A stretch of 64,000 nucleotides of DNA from an uncultured Polaribacter sp. (lineage in GTDB: Bacteria; Bacteroidota; Bacteroidia; Flavobacteriales; Flavobacteriaceae), in NCBI RefSeq assembly GCF_947503855.1, contig NZ_CANNFF010000008.1:102548-166547 (forward strand), read 5' to 3'. Numbering within the stretch: the first letter of the stretch is position 1; every line of letters starts with the position of its first letter. Shown here in pieces: positions 39,979 through 48,923 of the stretch. The notes under the pieces were generated by a model that was not told the origin of the DNA, searched no databases, and worked only from the letters and a program-made list of their open reading frames with translations. A program made the position numbers and the translations under genes.

Positions 39979-41535
39979 TTATAAATTTTCAATAGCTGCT
40001 TCTGCACAACGTTCTCCATCCATGGCAGCAGAAACAATACCACCTGCATAGCCACCACCTTCTCCACAAGGATATAATCCTTTAATTTCTACATGCTCTA
40101 AATTTTCTTTTCTAGGGATGTTTACCGGAGATGAAGTTCTGGATTCTACACCCACAATATTAGCTTCGTTGGTAAAATAACCATGCATTTTTTTTCCAAA
40201 TTCAGAAAAGCCTTTACGTAATCTACTACCAATAATTCTTGGTAAAAGAGAGTGTAGTGGAGCCGATTTTAATCCTGGTTGATAAGAGCAATCGTTTAAA
40301 TTTGTAGATAATTTACCATCTACAAAATCTACTAATCTTTGTGCTGGTGCAGTTTGTGTTCTACCACCTGCAAAAAAAGCAATTTTTTCTAAATCTTTTT
40401 GAAACTCTAAACCTTTTAAAGCGCCAAATTTCTCATACTTTTTAAAATCTCTATCAATATCTAACTCTACAACAATACCAGAGTTTGCAAATTTATTATT
40501 TCTTCTAGATGGAGACATTCCATTTACCACAACTTCGCCTTCTGCAGTTGCTGCAGGTACAATAAAACCACCAGGACACATACAAAAAGAGTACACACCT
40601 CTATTATTTACTTGTTGCACCAAACTATAGGCTGCTGCTGGTAACAATTCGTCTCTTTCTCCAGAACAATGGTATTGAATTTGGTCTATAATTTCTTGTG
40701 GATGTTCTACGCGAACGCCCATTGCAAAAGACTTTGCTTTAATTTTTATTTCTTTTTTATACAATAATTCGTAAATATCTCTTGCAGAATGACCTGTGGC
40801 TAAAATTACCGAATTTACAGTCATTTCTGAGCCATTTTCTAGCTGAATGGCTTTTAACGCATTATTTTTTATTATAAAATCTACGACTTTGGTTTCAAAA
40901 TGAATTTCGCCACCAAATTGTAAAATGGTTTCTCTAATGTTCTCAATAATTTTAGGCAATTTATTGGTGCCAATATGAGGATGTGCGTCTACTAAAATTT
41001 GTTCAGTTGCTCCATGAAAAACTAAGTTTTCAAAAATCCTTCTTACATCACCGCGTTTTAAACTTCGGGTGTATAATTTTCCATCAGAATACGTTCCTGC
41101 ACCACCTTCGCCAAAACAATAGTTAGAATTTTCGTTTACAACATGATCTTGATTGATTGCTTTTAAATCTCTACGTCTGTCTCGTACATTTTTACCACGT
41201 TCTAAAACAATGGGTTTGTAACCTAATTCTATACAGCGTAAAGCAGCATACATACCTGCAGGACCAAAACCAATAATATGAATTTCTTTAGCGTTAGAAA
41301 CATCTTTATACTCAAAAATATAATCAGATTTTTCAGGAACAGCTTCGTTTATATACACGGCTACTTTATAATTAAAAATGATGTCTTTTTTACGAGCATC
41401 TATAGATTTACGTAAAATTTTTATAGCCGTAATTTCTGTTTTATCAACTTTTAATTGCTTAGAGGCTTTGTATAAAAGAATGTTTTCTTTACGCTCTTCT
41501 ATTAAATTTACACGAAGTTGAATTTCTTTAACCAT
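39979..41535 (-). CDS. COG2509 FAD-dependent dehydrogenase-like protein
   Basis: 518-residue uncharacterised flavoprotein. An N-terminal domain of about 85 residues is followed by the FAD-binding Rossmann motif (GFGPAGMYAALRCIELG near 92-108), the CFGEGGAGTYSDGKL segment near 144, and the C-terminal PCGEGGGYAGGIVSAAMDG motif near 490, which closes the FAD site. COG2509 proteins are widespread but their substrate is not established to my knowledge. Single gene; a -7 box (TACTTTTG, 41547-41540) lies four bases before the ATG. Confidence 0.88.
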   Translation of the reverse strand: MVKEIQLRVNLIEERKENILLYKASKQLKVDKTEITAIKILRKSIDARKKDIIFNYKVAVYINEAVPEKSDYIFEYKDVSNAKEIHIIGFGPAGMYAALRCIELGYKPIVLERGKNVRDRRRDLKAINQDHVVNENSNYCFGEGGAGTYSDGKLYTRSLKRGDVRRIFENLVFHGATEQILVDAHPHIGTNKLPKIIENIRETILQFGGEIHFETKVVDFIIKNNALKAIQLENGSEMTVNSVILATGHSARDIYELLYKKEIKIKAKSFAMGVRVEHPQEIIDQIQYHCSGERDELLPAAAYSLVQQVNNRGVYSFCMCPGGFIVPAATAEGEVVVNGMSPSRRNNKFANSGIVVELDIDRDFKKYEKFGALKGLEFQKDLEKIAFFAGGRTQTAPAQRLVDFVDGKLSTNLNDCSYQPGLKSAPLHSLLPRIIGSRLRKGFSEFGKKMHGYFTNEANIVGVESRTSSPVNIPRKENLEHVEIKGLYPCGEGGGYAGGIVSAAMDGERCAEAAIENL

Positions 41536-41539
41536 GCCA

Positions 41540-41547
41540 CAAAAGTA
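41540..41547 (-). promoter_or_regulatory. -7 box abutting the COG2509 gene start
   Basis: Minus-strand TACTTTTG, then TGGC, then ATG at 41535. Suggests a leaderless message. Confidence 0.45.
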
Positions 41548-41686
41548 GGTAATTTAAAGAAGATTATTTGAGAGAATTTTTGTCATTTTTTGGGGAGATT
41601 TTTTTAAAATAAGAGGAATGTGATATCGTTTTAAAGACTTAAATTTGGTATTAACTTAGTTATAGGTTTTTAAATTTAGATACAAA

Positions 41687-42592
41687 CTAAATCAACCTTG
41701 CTTGTATCATTCTATAATTACCAAACAAATCTTTTTTTAGCTCGATATTTGTAAACTCTTTTTCTTTGAGCATTGTAACAGTTTCGTTGCTTAAATATTG
41801 ATTGATTTCAAAAAATAACAGCCCGTTTTTAGTAAGATGACTTTTTGCTAAATCAGCTATTTTTTTATAAAAAATAAGTGGATTTTCATTATCTACAAAC
41901 AAAGCCAAATGAGGTTCGTTGTTTAAAACATTATTTTTTATTTCTACTTTTTCTAATTCTCTAACATAAGGTGGGTTAGAAACAATAATGTCATATTTGT
42001 TATTAGAATGAGTTTTCGATTGTGCTAAAACAGATAATTTATTAAGATTTTCTGCTTGTAAAATATCTAACTCAAAAAAATCAATAGTAACGTTGTTTAG
42101 ACTAGCATTTTGTTTTGCTATTTTTAAAGCATTTGAAGAAACATCAATAGCAGAAATAGTTATGTTTTTTAGGTTTTTTGCTAGTGAAATTGGGATACAA
42201 CCAGTTCCTGTACCAATATCTAAGATAGAAAGTGATTCCTTTTGTATCTTGATTCTTAATTCTTGAATCTCTTTTAAAATCCACTCAACCAATTCTTCTG
42301 TTTCTGGTCTTGGTATTAACGTATTTTTATCTACCAAAAATGGTAAACCGTAAAATGCTGTTTTTCCTAAAATATATTGTATCGGTTCTTCTTTTTTTAA
42401 TCTAGAAATGATGTTTTTTAAATTATTTAAAATTTCATTTTCTATTATAAAATCAGGTTTTAAAACCGTATCAATTCTTTGGAGGCCTAAAAGTTCCTCA
42501 ATCAGGATAAAAAAAAATGAATCTATCTCTGTTTGTGGATAAATTTCTGAGAGTTTATCAGAAAAATAAAGTTTAAATTTTTTTAATGTCAT
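41687..42592 (-). CDS. prmC: Release factor glutamine N5-methyltransferase
   Basis: 301-residue SAM methyltransferase that methylates the GGQ glutamine of peptide chain release factors. SAM motif ILDIGTGTGCIPISLAK near 123-139, catalytic SNPPYV with NPPY near 206-209, and the N-terminal RF-binding helical domain with EPIQYILGKTAFYGL near 69-83. ATG at 42592 overlaps the TGA of the acetyltransferase (ATGA), so the two are coupled; the frame extends six codons further but that start lies inside the upstream gene. Confidence 0.92.
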   Translation of the reverse strand: MTLKKFKLYFSDKLSEIYPQTEIDSFFFILIEELLGLQRIDTVLKPDFIIENEILNNLKNIISRLKKEEPIQYILGKTAFYGLPFLVDKNTLIPRPETEELVEWILKEIQELRIKIQKESLSILDIGTGTGCIPISLAKNLKNITISAIDVSSNALKIAKQNASLNNVTIDFFELDILQAENLNKLSVLAQSKTHSNNKYDIIVSNPPYVRELEKVEIKNNVLNNEPHLALFVDNENPLIFYKKIADLAKSHLTKNGLLFFEINQYLSNETVTMLKEKEFTNIELKKDLFGNYRMIQARLI

Positions 42593-43080
42593 ATTTCTTT
42601 TAGCATCCACACATTACAAGAATAATGGCAGGTGTTTCCCAAAGGTTTTTCTAAATTAGTAAAGCCATTTTTATGGTATAATTTTACAGCGTCTTGCATA
42701 TACGGTAAGGTTTCTAAATAACAACTTTCAAAACCAAATTCTTTTGCTTTTTCTAGGCATTTAGAAATCAATTTTGTACCCAAACCTTTGCCTCTTGCAA
42801 TGGGTAAAAAATACATTTTTTGTAATTCACAAACATTGCCATCAAAATTATCTAACTGAGCAATTCCTGCACCACCAACCACATTTCCTTTATGTTCTAA
42901 AACATAATAAACTGCTTTTTCTTTTTCATAGGTTTCAAACATTTTATCTGTGGCTTCATCTTCATAAGCAGTGCCCACTTTTGGTGCGCCCATTTCTAAA
43001 ATTACATTTCTAATAACTTTTGCTAGTGCTTTATTATCTTTGGTTTTTATTTCTCTTATGATAAAATCTTCATATATCAT
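42589..43080 (-). CDS. GNAT-family N-acetyltransferase
   Basis: 163-residue acetyltransferase with the acetyl-CoA pyrophosphate loop ARGKGLGTKLISKCLEKA near 95-112 (R/QxxGxG/A motif) and the CYLETLPYMQDAVKLYHKNGF segment near 120-140. The pattern resembles the N-acetyltransferases of small molecules; substrate unknown. Overlaps the prmC start codon and is likely the first gene of a two-gene unit. Confidence 0.85.
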   Translation of the reverse strand: MIYEDFIIREIKTKDNKALAKVIRNVILEMGAPKVGTAYEDEATDKMFETYEKEKAVYYVLEHKGNVVGGAGIAQLDNFDGNVCELQKMYFLPIARGKGLGTKLISKCLEKAKEFGFESCYLETLPYMQDAVKLYHKNGFTNLEKPLGNTCHYSCNVWMLKEI

Positions 43081-43089
43081 TTAATACCG

Positions 43090-43097
43090 TATTTTTG
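43090..43097 (+). promoter_or_regulatory. -7 promoter box of the LEA-type lipoprotein gene
   Basis: TATTTTTG, 34 bases before the ATG at 43132; no -33 match at 19-21 bases. Confidence 0.35.
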
Positions 43098-43131
43098 CAG
43101 GAGCAATTTACCTATTTTTTTAATTTTTAAT

Positions 43132-43590
43132 ATGAAAAATCCAGTATATTTTATTTTTTTATGTTTGTTTATTTTAGGATGTTCTGTAAAGAAAAAACCA
43201 GTATTTTTAAAGGTAGACGATTTAAAATTAATTTCTTTTAAAAGTGATACAATTCGGTTAAAAGCTGCTGCTTATTTTGAAAACCCAAATGATGTTGGTG
43301 GTAAAATTTCTACAGACGAAATTAAGGTGATTATCAATGGAGCAGAACTGGCGCAAGTATCTTCAGATGAGTTTAAAGTACCGGCAAGAAAAGCATTTGC
43401 AATACCTTTAAAAGTGGTTGTGCCTGCAAAAAAAGTGTTCGAAAATAATAAAAATGGCATTTTAGGCGGATTGTTAAACTCTGTACTAAATAAATCTATA
43501 AAAGTCCATTTTAAAGGAGATTTAAAGTATACGTTTTTTGGTTTCTCTAAAGTTTACCACATAGATCAAGAGCAAGAAATTAAATTTTAA
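43132..43590 (+). CDS. LEA type 2 / WHy-domain lipoprotein
   Basis: 152 residues. Lipoprotein signal with lipobox LFILGC and acylated Cys17. The mature part carries an immunoglobulin-like LEA2/WHy fold pattern: FENPNDVGGKISTDEIKVII near 50-70 and alternating beta strands to the end (YHIDQEQEIKF). Proteins of this type are usually exported and are linked to desiccation or stress tolerance, but a specific role is unknown. It ends just before ribD. Confidence 0.82.
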   Translation: MKNPVYFIFLCLFILGCSVKKKPVFLKVDDLKLISFKSDTIRLKAAAYFENPNDVGGKISTDEIKVIINGAELAQVSSDEFKVPARKAFAIPLKVVVPAKKVFENNKNGILGGLLNSVLNKSIKVHFKGDLKYTFFGFSKVYHIDQEQEIKF

Positions 43591-43600
43591 GCCAACAGAT

Positions 43601-44641
43601 ATTACACACGAATTTTACATAAAACGCTGTTTGCAAATTGCAAAAAACGGTATTGGTTTTACACGACCAAACCCAGCTGTGGGTGCTGTAATTGTGCTAA
43701 ATAACACAATTATTGGCGAAGGTTTTACCTCTAATTATGGTGGTAATCATGCAGAGGTAAATGCTGTAAATGCAGTAAAAGACAAATCAGTTTTAAAAAA
43801 TGCTACTATTTATGTAACCTTAGAACCTTGTTCTCATTTTGGTAAAACACCACCTTGTGCAGATTTATTGGTAAAACATCAATTTAAAAAAGTAGTAATT
43901 GGTTGTGTAGACAGCAATAGTTTGGTGGCTGGAAAAGGAATTGAACGATTGCAAAACGCAGGCATTGAATTGGTTGTAGGTGTTTTAGAAGATGAATGTA
44001 GAGCGCATCACAGACGATTTTTTACAGTTCAAGAAAAAAAACGTCCTTACATTATTTTAAAATGGGCAGAAACTAAAAACGGATTTGTTGCTCCCATTAA
44101 AAAAGATAAACAACATCCTTTTTGGATTTCCAACACGTATTCTCAACAATTGGTGCATAAATTACGAGCAAAAGAACATGCAATTTTGGTAGGTACAAAT
44201 ACCGTTTTGGCAGATAATCCTAAACTGAATGTTAGAAGTTGGTCTGGACAAAACCCCATTAGAATTGTGATAGATAGTTCATTAAAATTAACTAAAAATT
44301 TACATGTTTTTGATGGAAAAGTAAGTACCATTGTAATTTTAGATTCAAAAAATATTCATAAAGAAACTAGAGAAAATGTTTTTTTTGAAAGTATAAACTT
44401 TGATGAAAATATAGCACAACAAATTTGCGAAGTTCTACACAAACACAAAATACAGTCTTTAATTATAGAAGGTGGAACCCGAACTTTACAAACTTTTATT
44501 GATGAAAACCTTTGGGACGAAGCGTTTGTTTTTGTGGGATGTTCTGTTTTTGAAAAAGGAGTAAAAGCACCTGTTTTAAAAGGAGAATTTATAGAAGAAA
44601 AAATACAAAATGATATTTTAAAAACGTATTTTAATGATTAA
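43601..44641 (+). CDS. ribD: Bifunctional riboflavin deaminase-reductase RibD; start codon non-standard
   Basis: Makes the riboflavin precursor by deamination then reduction of the pyrimidine intermediate. Deaminase zinc ligands are visible in NHAEVNAV (His, Glu) and PCSHFGKTPPCADLL (two Cys); the reductase half follows from about residue 150. The only standard start codon is TTG at 43631, but conserved N-terminal residues (THEFYIKRCLQIAKNG) lie upstream of it in the same frame, with no ATG, GTG or TTG before the TAG at 43562. I therefore annotate from ATT at 43601 as the likely true start; ATC at 43565 is another candidate. Overlaps the next gene by 8 bases. Confidence 0.85.
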   Translation: MTHEFYIKRCLQIAKNGIGFTRPNPAVGAVIVLNNTIIGEGFTSNYGGNHAEVNAVNAVKDKSVLKNATIYVTLEPCSHFGKTPPCADLLVKHQFKKVVIGCVDSNSLVAGKGIERLQNAGIELVVGVLEDECRAHHRRFFTVQEKKRPYIILKWAETKNGFVAPIKKDKQHPFWISNTYSQQLVHKLRAKEHAILVGTNTVLADNPKLNVRSWSGQNPIRIVIDSSLKLTKNLHVFDGKVSTIVILDSKNIHKETRENVFFESINFDENIAQQICEVLHKHKIQSLIIEGGTRTLQTFIDENLWDEAFVFVGCSVFEKGVKAPVLKGEFIEEKIQNDILKTYFND

Positions 44642-45245
44642 AAACATCATTTTCGATTTTGGAGATATTTTTATCAACTTAGATAAAAAACATTTTGCCA
44701 AAGAATTACAAAACTTAGGAATAAACCAGGATGATGCAACTATAATACGTGTTTTGAATGATTATGAAATGGGGCTAATTTCAACAAAAGAGTTCTTGTA
44801 TTACTTTGAAGAAAAATTAGAAATCCCATCTGCAATTTTAAAAAAAGCTTGGAATTCTATCTTGAGAGATTTTCCTGAACATAGATTACAATTCATTCAG
44901 AAATTAGCTTCAGAAAAAAAATATAGGTTGTTTTTATTAAGCAATACAAATGATTTACACATTTCTTGGATTCAAGAACGTTGGGGAATGGATTTGTACA
45001 ATCAATTTAAAAATTGTTTTGAAGCATTTTATTTAACACATGAAATTAATTTTAGAAAACCGAATTTAGATATTTATCAATTTGTTTTGAAAAAGCACAA
45101 TTTAAAAGCTACAGAAACACTTTTTATAGATGATACCAAAGAAAATACAGAGGCTGCTAAATCTATAGGTTTGAAGGTTTGGAATTTAACGCCAGGTAAA
45201 GAAGATGTAACCCAATTATTTACCACAAAAAAACATTTATTTTGA
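44634..45245 (+). CDS. HAD-superfamily hydrolase (YihX-like, HAD-IA)
   Basis: 203-residue HAD hydrolase. Motif I FDFGDIFI near 7-14 has the nucleophile Asp but Gly at the +2 position, as in YihX-type phosphatases; LLSNTND near 102 is motif II and FIDDTKENTEAAKSIGLKVW near 168 is motif IV. The substrate, probably a small phosphate ester, is unknown. Being in the ribD operon, it might be the missing riboflavin-pathway phosphatase, which is inference. It overlaps ribD by 8 bases and the transporter by 4. Confidence 0.85.
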   Translation: MIKNIIFDFGDIFINLDKKHFAKELQNLGINQDDATIIRVLNDYEMGLISTKEFLYYFEEKLEIPSAILKKAWNSILRDFPEHRLQFIQKLASEKKYRLFLLSNTNDLHISWIQERWGMDLYNQFKNCFEAFYLTHEINFRKPNLDIYQFVLKKHNLKATETLFIDDTKENTEAAKSIGLKVWNLTPGKEDVTQLFTTKKHLF

Positions 45246-46102
45246 TTTTCCTTTTATTAAGCATCCTTTTTTCGACAGGATTATTTGTTATTTTTAAGTT
45301 TTTCGGTATTTATAAAATAGATGTTTTAAAAGCCATTGTTGTCAATTATATAGTGGCTTTTACAATGGGTTTTTTATTGGCAGAAAGACAAATACCTATT
45401 CACAAAATATATTTAGAACCTTGGTTTTTTGGCGCTTTGTTTTTAGGAGCAATGTTTGTGTCTGTTTTTTTTGTAATGGCAATGACCGCTCAAAAAAATG
45501 GTGTTTCTGTAACTTCTATCGCAGGAAAAATGTCTGTGGTTATTCCTGTTTTTTTTGGTATTATTCTTTACAAAGAATCTGTTAGTTTTTTAAAAATATC
45601 AGGAATTTTATTTGCTTTAGTGGCTGTGTATTTATCCTCTGTAAATGAAGAAAAAAACACAAAAAATGGAACCTTATTATTTCCCATTTTACTTTTTTTA
45701 GGTTCTGGTATTATAGATACTGTTTTAAAATTTGTGCAGACTAATTATGTTGATGATAGAGATGTTTCTATTTTTTCTGGTAGTTTGTTTGGTATTGCAG
45801 CCATTTTTGGGTTGATTATTTTGGGTATTAAAACTTTAAAGAAACCTGAGAAATTCGGTTATAAAAATATTTTAGCAGGTGTTGCTTTGGGTGTTCCTAA
45901 TTATTTTTCTATCATTTTTTTAATAAAAGCATTACAAATTAAAAATTTTGAAAGCTCTACATTATTTACCATAAATAATGTTGCTATTGTAATTGTTTCC
46001 ACTTTAGTGGGATTGTTGTTTTTTAAAGAAAAGTTTAGTAATAAAAATAAAATTGGAGTTGTTTTGGCTGTTCTAGGTATTATTTTAGTAACTATTGCAT
46101 AA
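45242..46102 (+). CDS. DMT/EamA-family transporter
   Basis: 286 residues with ten predicted hydrophobic helices in two EamA-like halves. Start is TTG at 45242, overlapping the stop of the HAD gene (TTGA), with no closer ATG. The substrate is not predictable. It overlaps the start of the next gene by one base (TAATG). Embedded in the riboflavin/HAD operon; metabolite export is a possible role. Confidence 0.82.
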   Translation: MIFLLLSILFSTGLFVIFKFFGIYKIDVLKAIVVNYIVAFTMGFLLAERQIPIHKIYLEPWFFGALFLGAMFVSVFFVMAMTAQKNGVSVTSIAGKMSVVIPVFFGIILYKESVSFLKISGILFALVAVYLSSVNEEKNTKNGTLLFPILLFLGSGIIDTVLKFVQTNYVDDRDVSIFSGSLFGIAAIFGLIILGIKTLKKPEKFGYKNILAGVALGVPNYFSIIFLIKALQIKNFESSTLFTINNVAIVIVSTLVGLLFFKEKFSNKNKIGVVLAVLGIILVTIA

Positions 46103-46707
46103 TGAAAGAAGACACATATAAAACAATTAAAAAACCATCTGAAGAAACACTTTTTAAAGAAAAAGGGAGTAAGTTTTTTGGATACGCTTTTCCTGTTTTA
46201 GCAGAAGATGATGTGAAAGAGAAGTTAGAACTTTTAAAGAAAAAACATCATTCAGCACGACATTTTTGTTACGCATATCAAATAGGATTCGAAAAAACAC
46301 AATACAGGGCCAATGATGATGGTGAACCTAATAATTCTGCGGGTTTGCCAATTTACGGGCAAATACAGTCTTTTGGGGTTACCAATATTTTAGTAGTTTC
46401 TGTTCGCTATTTTGGAGGAACCAAATTGGGTGTTGGTGGGTTGATTTCTGCTTATAAAACATCGGCTCAATTGGCTTTAGAAGCTTCAGAAATTTTAGTA
46501 AAAACGATAGATGTTAACTACCAGTTAAAATTTAATTACGATTTAATGAATGCGGTACAGCGAATTATCAAAGAAAAAAATCTAGAAATTGTTTCTCAGA
46601 AATTAGAAATGGATTGTGAATATGTAATTTCTGTTCGTAAAAATGATGCAAAAGCCATTTTTACCATTTTTGATAGTTTATATAAACTAACAATAAAAAA
46701 ATGTTAA
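46102..46707 (+). CDS. YigZ/IMPACT family protein
   Basis: 201-residue UPF0029/IMPACT family protein. The N-terminal domain carries the conserved GSKFFGYAFPV and HHSARHFCYAYQIG segments, RANDDGEPNNSAGLPI near 73-88, and VSVRYFGGTKLGVGGLISAY near 102-121. E. coli YigZ and eukaryotic IMPACT belong to the family; its bacterial role is not well defined. Last gene of the ribD-HAD-transporter-YigZ overlapping run. Confidence 0.9.
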   Translation: MKEDTYKTIKKPSEETLFKEKGSKFFGYAFPVLAEDDVKEKLELLKKKHHSARHFCYAYQIGFEKTQYRANDDGEPNNSAGLPIYGQIQSFGVTNILVVSVRYFGGTKLGVGGLISAYKTSAQLALEASEILVKTIDVNYQLKFNYDLMNAVQRIIKEKNLEIVSQKLEMDCEYVISVRKNDAKAIFTIFDSLYKLTIKKC

Positions 46708-46831
46708 TTGCGTTTAATTTTAATCTAAAAAAATAATTTTTTAAGAGTGTATATCACTTTTATTTAAATTACAATTGCCAGAAGTATTAAAAAATATATT
46801 TCAATTTGTGTAAATAATTCAACAGTATTAT

Positions 46832-47257
46832 TTAATATTCTAATGCTTTTAATAAATAATCAGGACAGCGGGTTGGTTTCATGTTTTCAGAATTCATAAA
46901 AGCTAATACAGAGTTTCCTGTACAAATTAATTCATTATTCTGATTTTTAATCTCATAATCAAATTCAATTTTAACCATCGGTTTCTTTTTTAGAAAAGTA
47001 TGTATGGTTAGCATATCATCATACAAAGCAGATTTTATAAAATTACATTTTAATGAAATTACAGGAAGCATTATTCCGCTGATTTCCATATCTTTGTAAG
47101 TAACCCCTAAAGAACGCAACCATTCTGTTCTACCCATTTCAAAAAACTGCGCGTAATTACCATGGTAAACAACGCCCATTTGGTCAGTTTCAGAATATCG
47201 AATTCTAGTTTTTGTTGATGATTTTTTCAAAATTAGTGAACTATTTAAGTTTTCCAT
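46832..47257 (-). CDS. Acyl-CoA thioesterase, 4HBT/YbgC-like hotdog
   Basis: 141-residue hotdog-fold thioesterase. Active-site segment YSETDQMGVVYHGNYAQFFE near 21-40 with Asp25 and His32, typical for YbgC/4-hydroxybenzoyl-CoA thioesterase proteins. The frame remains open far upstream into dnaA, but ATG at 47257 (MENLNSS) is the start because the longer form would overlap dnaA. Divergent from dnaA. Confidence 0.9.
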   Translation of the reverse strand: MENLNSSLILKKSSTKTRIRYSETDQMGVVYHGNYAQFFEMGRTEWLRSLGVTYKDMEISGIMLPVISLKCNFIKSALYDDMLTIHTFLKKKPMVKIEFDYEIKNQNNELICTGNSVLAFMNSENMKPTRCPDYLLKALEY

Positions 47258-47288
47258 TTTACGCAAAAAATAATTAATAATCAATAGC

Positions 47289-47321
47289 AATTTCATTTTT
47301 TTATGATGAAATTTATTCACA
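47289..47321. promoter_or_regulatory. Inverted repeat and DnaA-box-like site upstream of dnaA
   Basis: Arms AATTTCAT/ATGAAATT (47289-47296, 47306-47313) followed directly by TTATTCACA (47313-47321), which matches the TTATnCACA DnaA box. A single box is consistent with DnaA autoregulation, not with a full origin. Confidence 0.4.
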
Positions 47322-47405
47322 CTTTTGTAGAACGTAAAAATCAAAGTTTTCAAAAGCTTTTTTTTATCTAATTTTATTAACGTATAACCCCGCCCTAAAT
47401 AACAA

Positions 47406-48833
47406 ATGACAACTACTGCTGATTCAGTTTGGAATGAATGTTTGTCTTTTATAAAAGACAACATAAAACCACAAGCATACAAAACTTGGTTTGAACCAAT
47501 CAAGCCTGTAAAACTTTCAGGAGAAGCATTAACAATACAAGTGCCTAGTAAATTTTTTTACGAATGGTTAGAAGAGCATTATATTAAATTATTAAGAGTT
47601 GCGTTGGTAAGACAATTAGGGAATGATGCCAAATTGATTTACGATGTTAAAATGGAAAACAATTACAGTAGCAATAGACCGCAAATTGTAAAAATTCCGA
47701 GTTCTAACAGAGATCCTTTAAAACCACAAAAGGTAACAGTACCATTAGAGTCTAATAAAAGAGAGTTAAGAAACCCATTTATTATACCGGGTTTACAAAA
47801 AGTAAAAATAGAATCTCAATTAAATCCAAATTATAATTTTAATAATTTTATAGAAGGAGACTCTAACAGGTTAGCACGTTCTGCAGGTATGGCAGTTGCA
47901 AATAAACCTGGTGGTACTTCATTCAATCCATTATTAATTTATGGAGGTGTTGGTTTAGGTAAAACACATTTGGCTCACGCAATAGGTGTAGATATAAAAG
48001 ATAAATATCCAGACAAAACAGTTTTGTATATTTCTTCAGAAAAGTTTACACAACAATTTATAGATTCCGTAAAGTCAAATACCAGAAACGATTTTATTCA
48101 CTTTTATCAAATGATAGATGTGTTAATTATTGACGATGTTCAATTTTTATCGGGTAAAGCAGGTACACAAGATGTTTTTTTCCATATTTTTAATCATTTA
48201 CACCAAAACGGAAAACAGGTAATTTTAACTTCAGATAAGGCGCCTGTTGATATGCAAGATATTGAACAACGTTTATTATCTAGATTTAAATGGGGATTGT
48301 CTGCAGAACTACAAGCACCAGATTATGAAACAAGAATTTCTATATTACAAAATAAATTGTACAGAGATGGTGTAGAGATGCCAGAAGAAATTATAGAATA
48401 TATTGCAAAAAATATAAAATCTAACGTTAGAGAATTAGAAGGTGTTATTATTTCGATGATTGCACAAGCTTCTTTTAACAGAAGAGAATTTTCTATAGAA
48501 TTAGCAAAACAGATTGTAGATAAATTTGTAAAAAATACTAAGAAAGAAGTTTCTATAGATTACATACAAAAAGAGGTGTCTAAATATTTTGATATGGATG
48601 TAGCCACTTTACAATCTAAAACTAGAAAACGTCATATTGTACAAGCGAGACAATTAGCAATGTATTTTGCGAAAAGATTAACTAAAACTTCTTTGGCAAG
48701 TATTGGAAATCAAATTGGGCAAAGAGACCATGCAACTGTATTACATGCCTGCAAAACTGTAGATAATCTAACAGAAACAGACAAGCAGTTTAGAAAATAC
48801 GTAGACGATTTAACCAAAAAGCTTACTTTTTAA
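47406..48833 (+). CDS. dnaA: Chromosomal replication initiator DnaA
   Basis: 475-residue AAA+ initiator. Domain I (about 1-85) is followed by a variable linker and domain III with NYNFNNFIEGDSNRLARSA near 140, Walker A GGVGLGKTHLAHAIG near 178-192, Walker B IDDVQFLSG near 242, and the domain IV DNA-binding helix-turn-helix with the signature IGQRDHATVLHACKTVDNL near 438. Standard length. The upstream region carries one DnaA-box-like sequence. The flanking genes are not the usual dnaN-recF set, so this is dnaA at an isolated location. Confidence 0.96.
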   Translation: MTTTADSVWNECLSFIKDNIKPQAYKTWFEPIKPVKLSGEALTIQVPSKFFYEWLEEHYIKLLRVALVRQLGNDAKLIYDVKMENNYSSNRPQIVKIPSSNRDPLKPQKVTVPLESNKRELRNPFIIPGLQKVKIESQLNPNYNFNNFIEGDSNRLARSAGMAVANKPGGTSFNPLLIYGGVGLGKTHLAHAIGVDIKDKYPDKTVLYISSEKFTQQFIDSVKSNTRNDFIHFYQMIDVLIIDDVQFLSGKAGTQDVFFHIFNHLHQNGKQVILTSDKAPVDMQDIEQRLLSRFKWGLSAELQAPDYETRISILQNKLYRDGVEMPEEIIEYIAKNIKSNVRELEGVIISMIAQASFNRREFSIELAKQIVDKFVKNTKKEVSIDYIQKEVSKYFDMDVATLQSKTRKRHIVQARQLAMYFAKRLTKTSLASIGNQIGQRDHATVLHACKTVDNLTETDKQFRKYVDDLTKKLTF

Positions 48834-48923
48834 AAGTTTTCATTGCATTTTTAGTCTGTTATTATAATCACTTAACTTTTTATAAGAGATAAAATCTTTA
48901 TTATTTTTTACCAAAAATATTTT

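Noticed and set aside
47258..47405. Origin of replication near dnaA.
   Set aside because: Only one DnaA-box-like sequence and no origin-like gene cluster; skew cannot be computed here.
47406..47503. N-terminal extension of the thioesterase frame running back into dnaA.
   Set aside because: The extension overlaps the start of dnaA on the other strand; the ATG at 47257 begins the conserved hotdog domain region.
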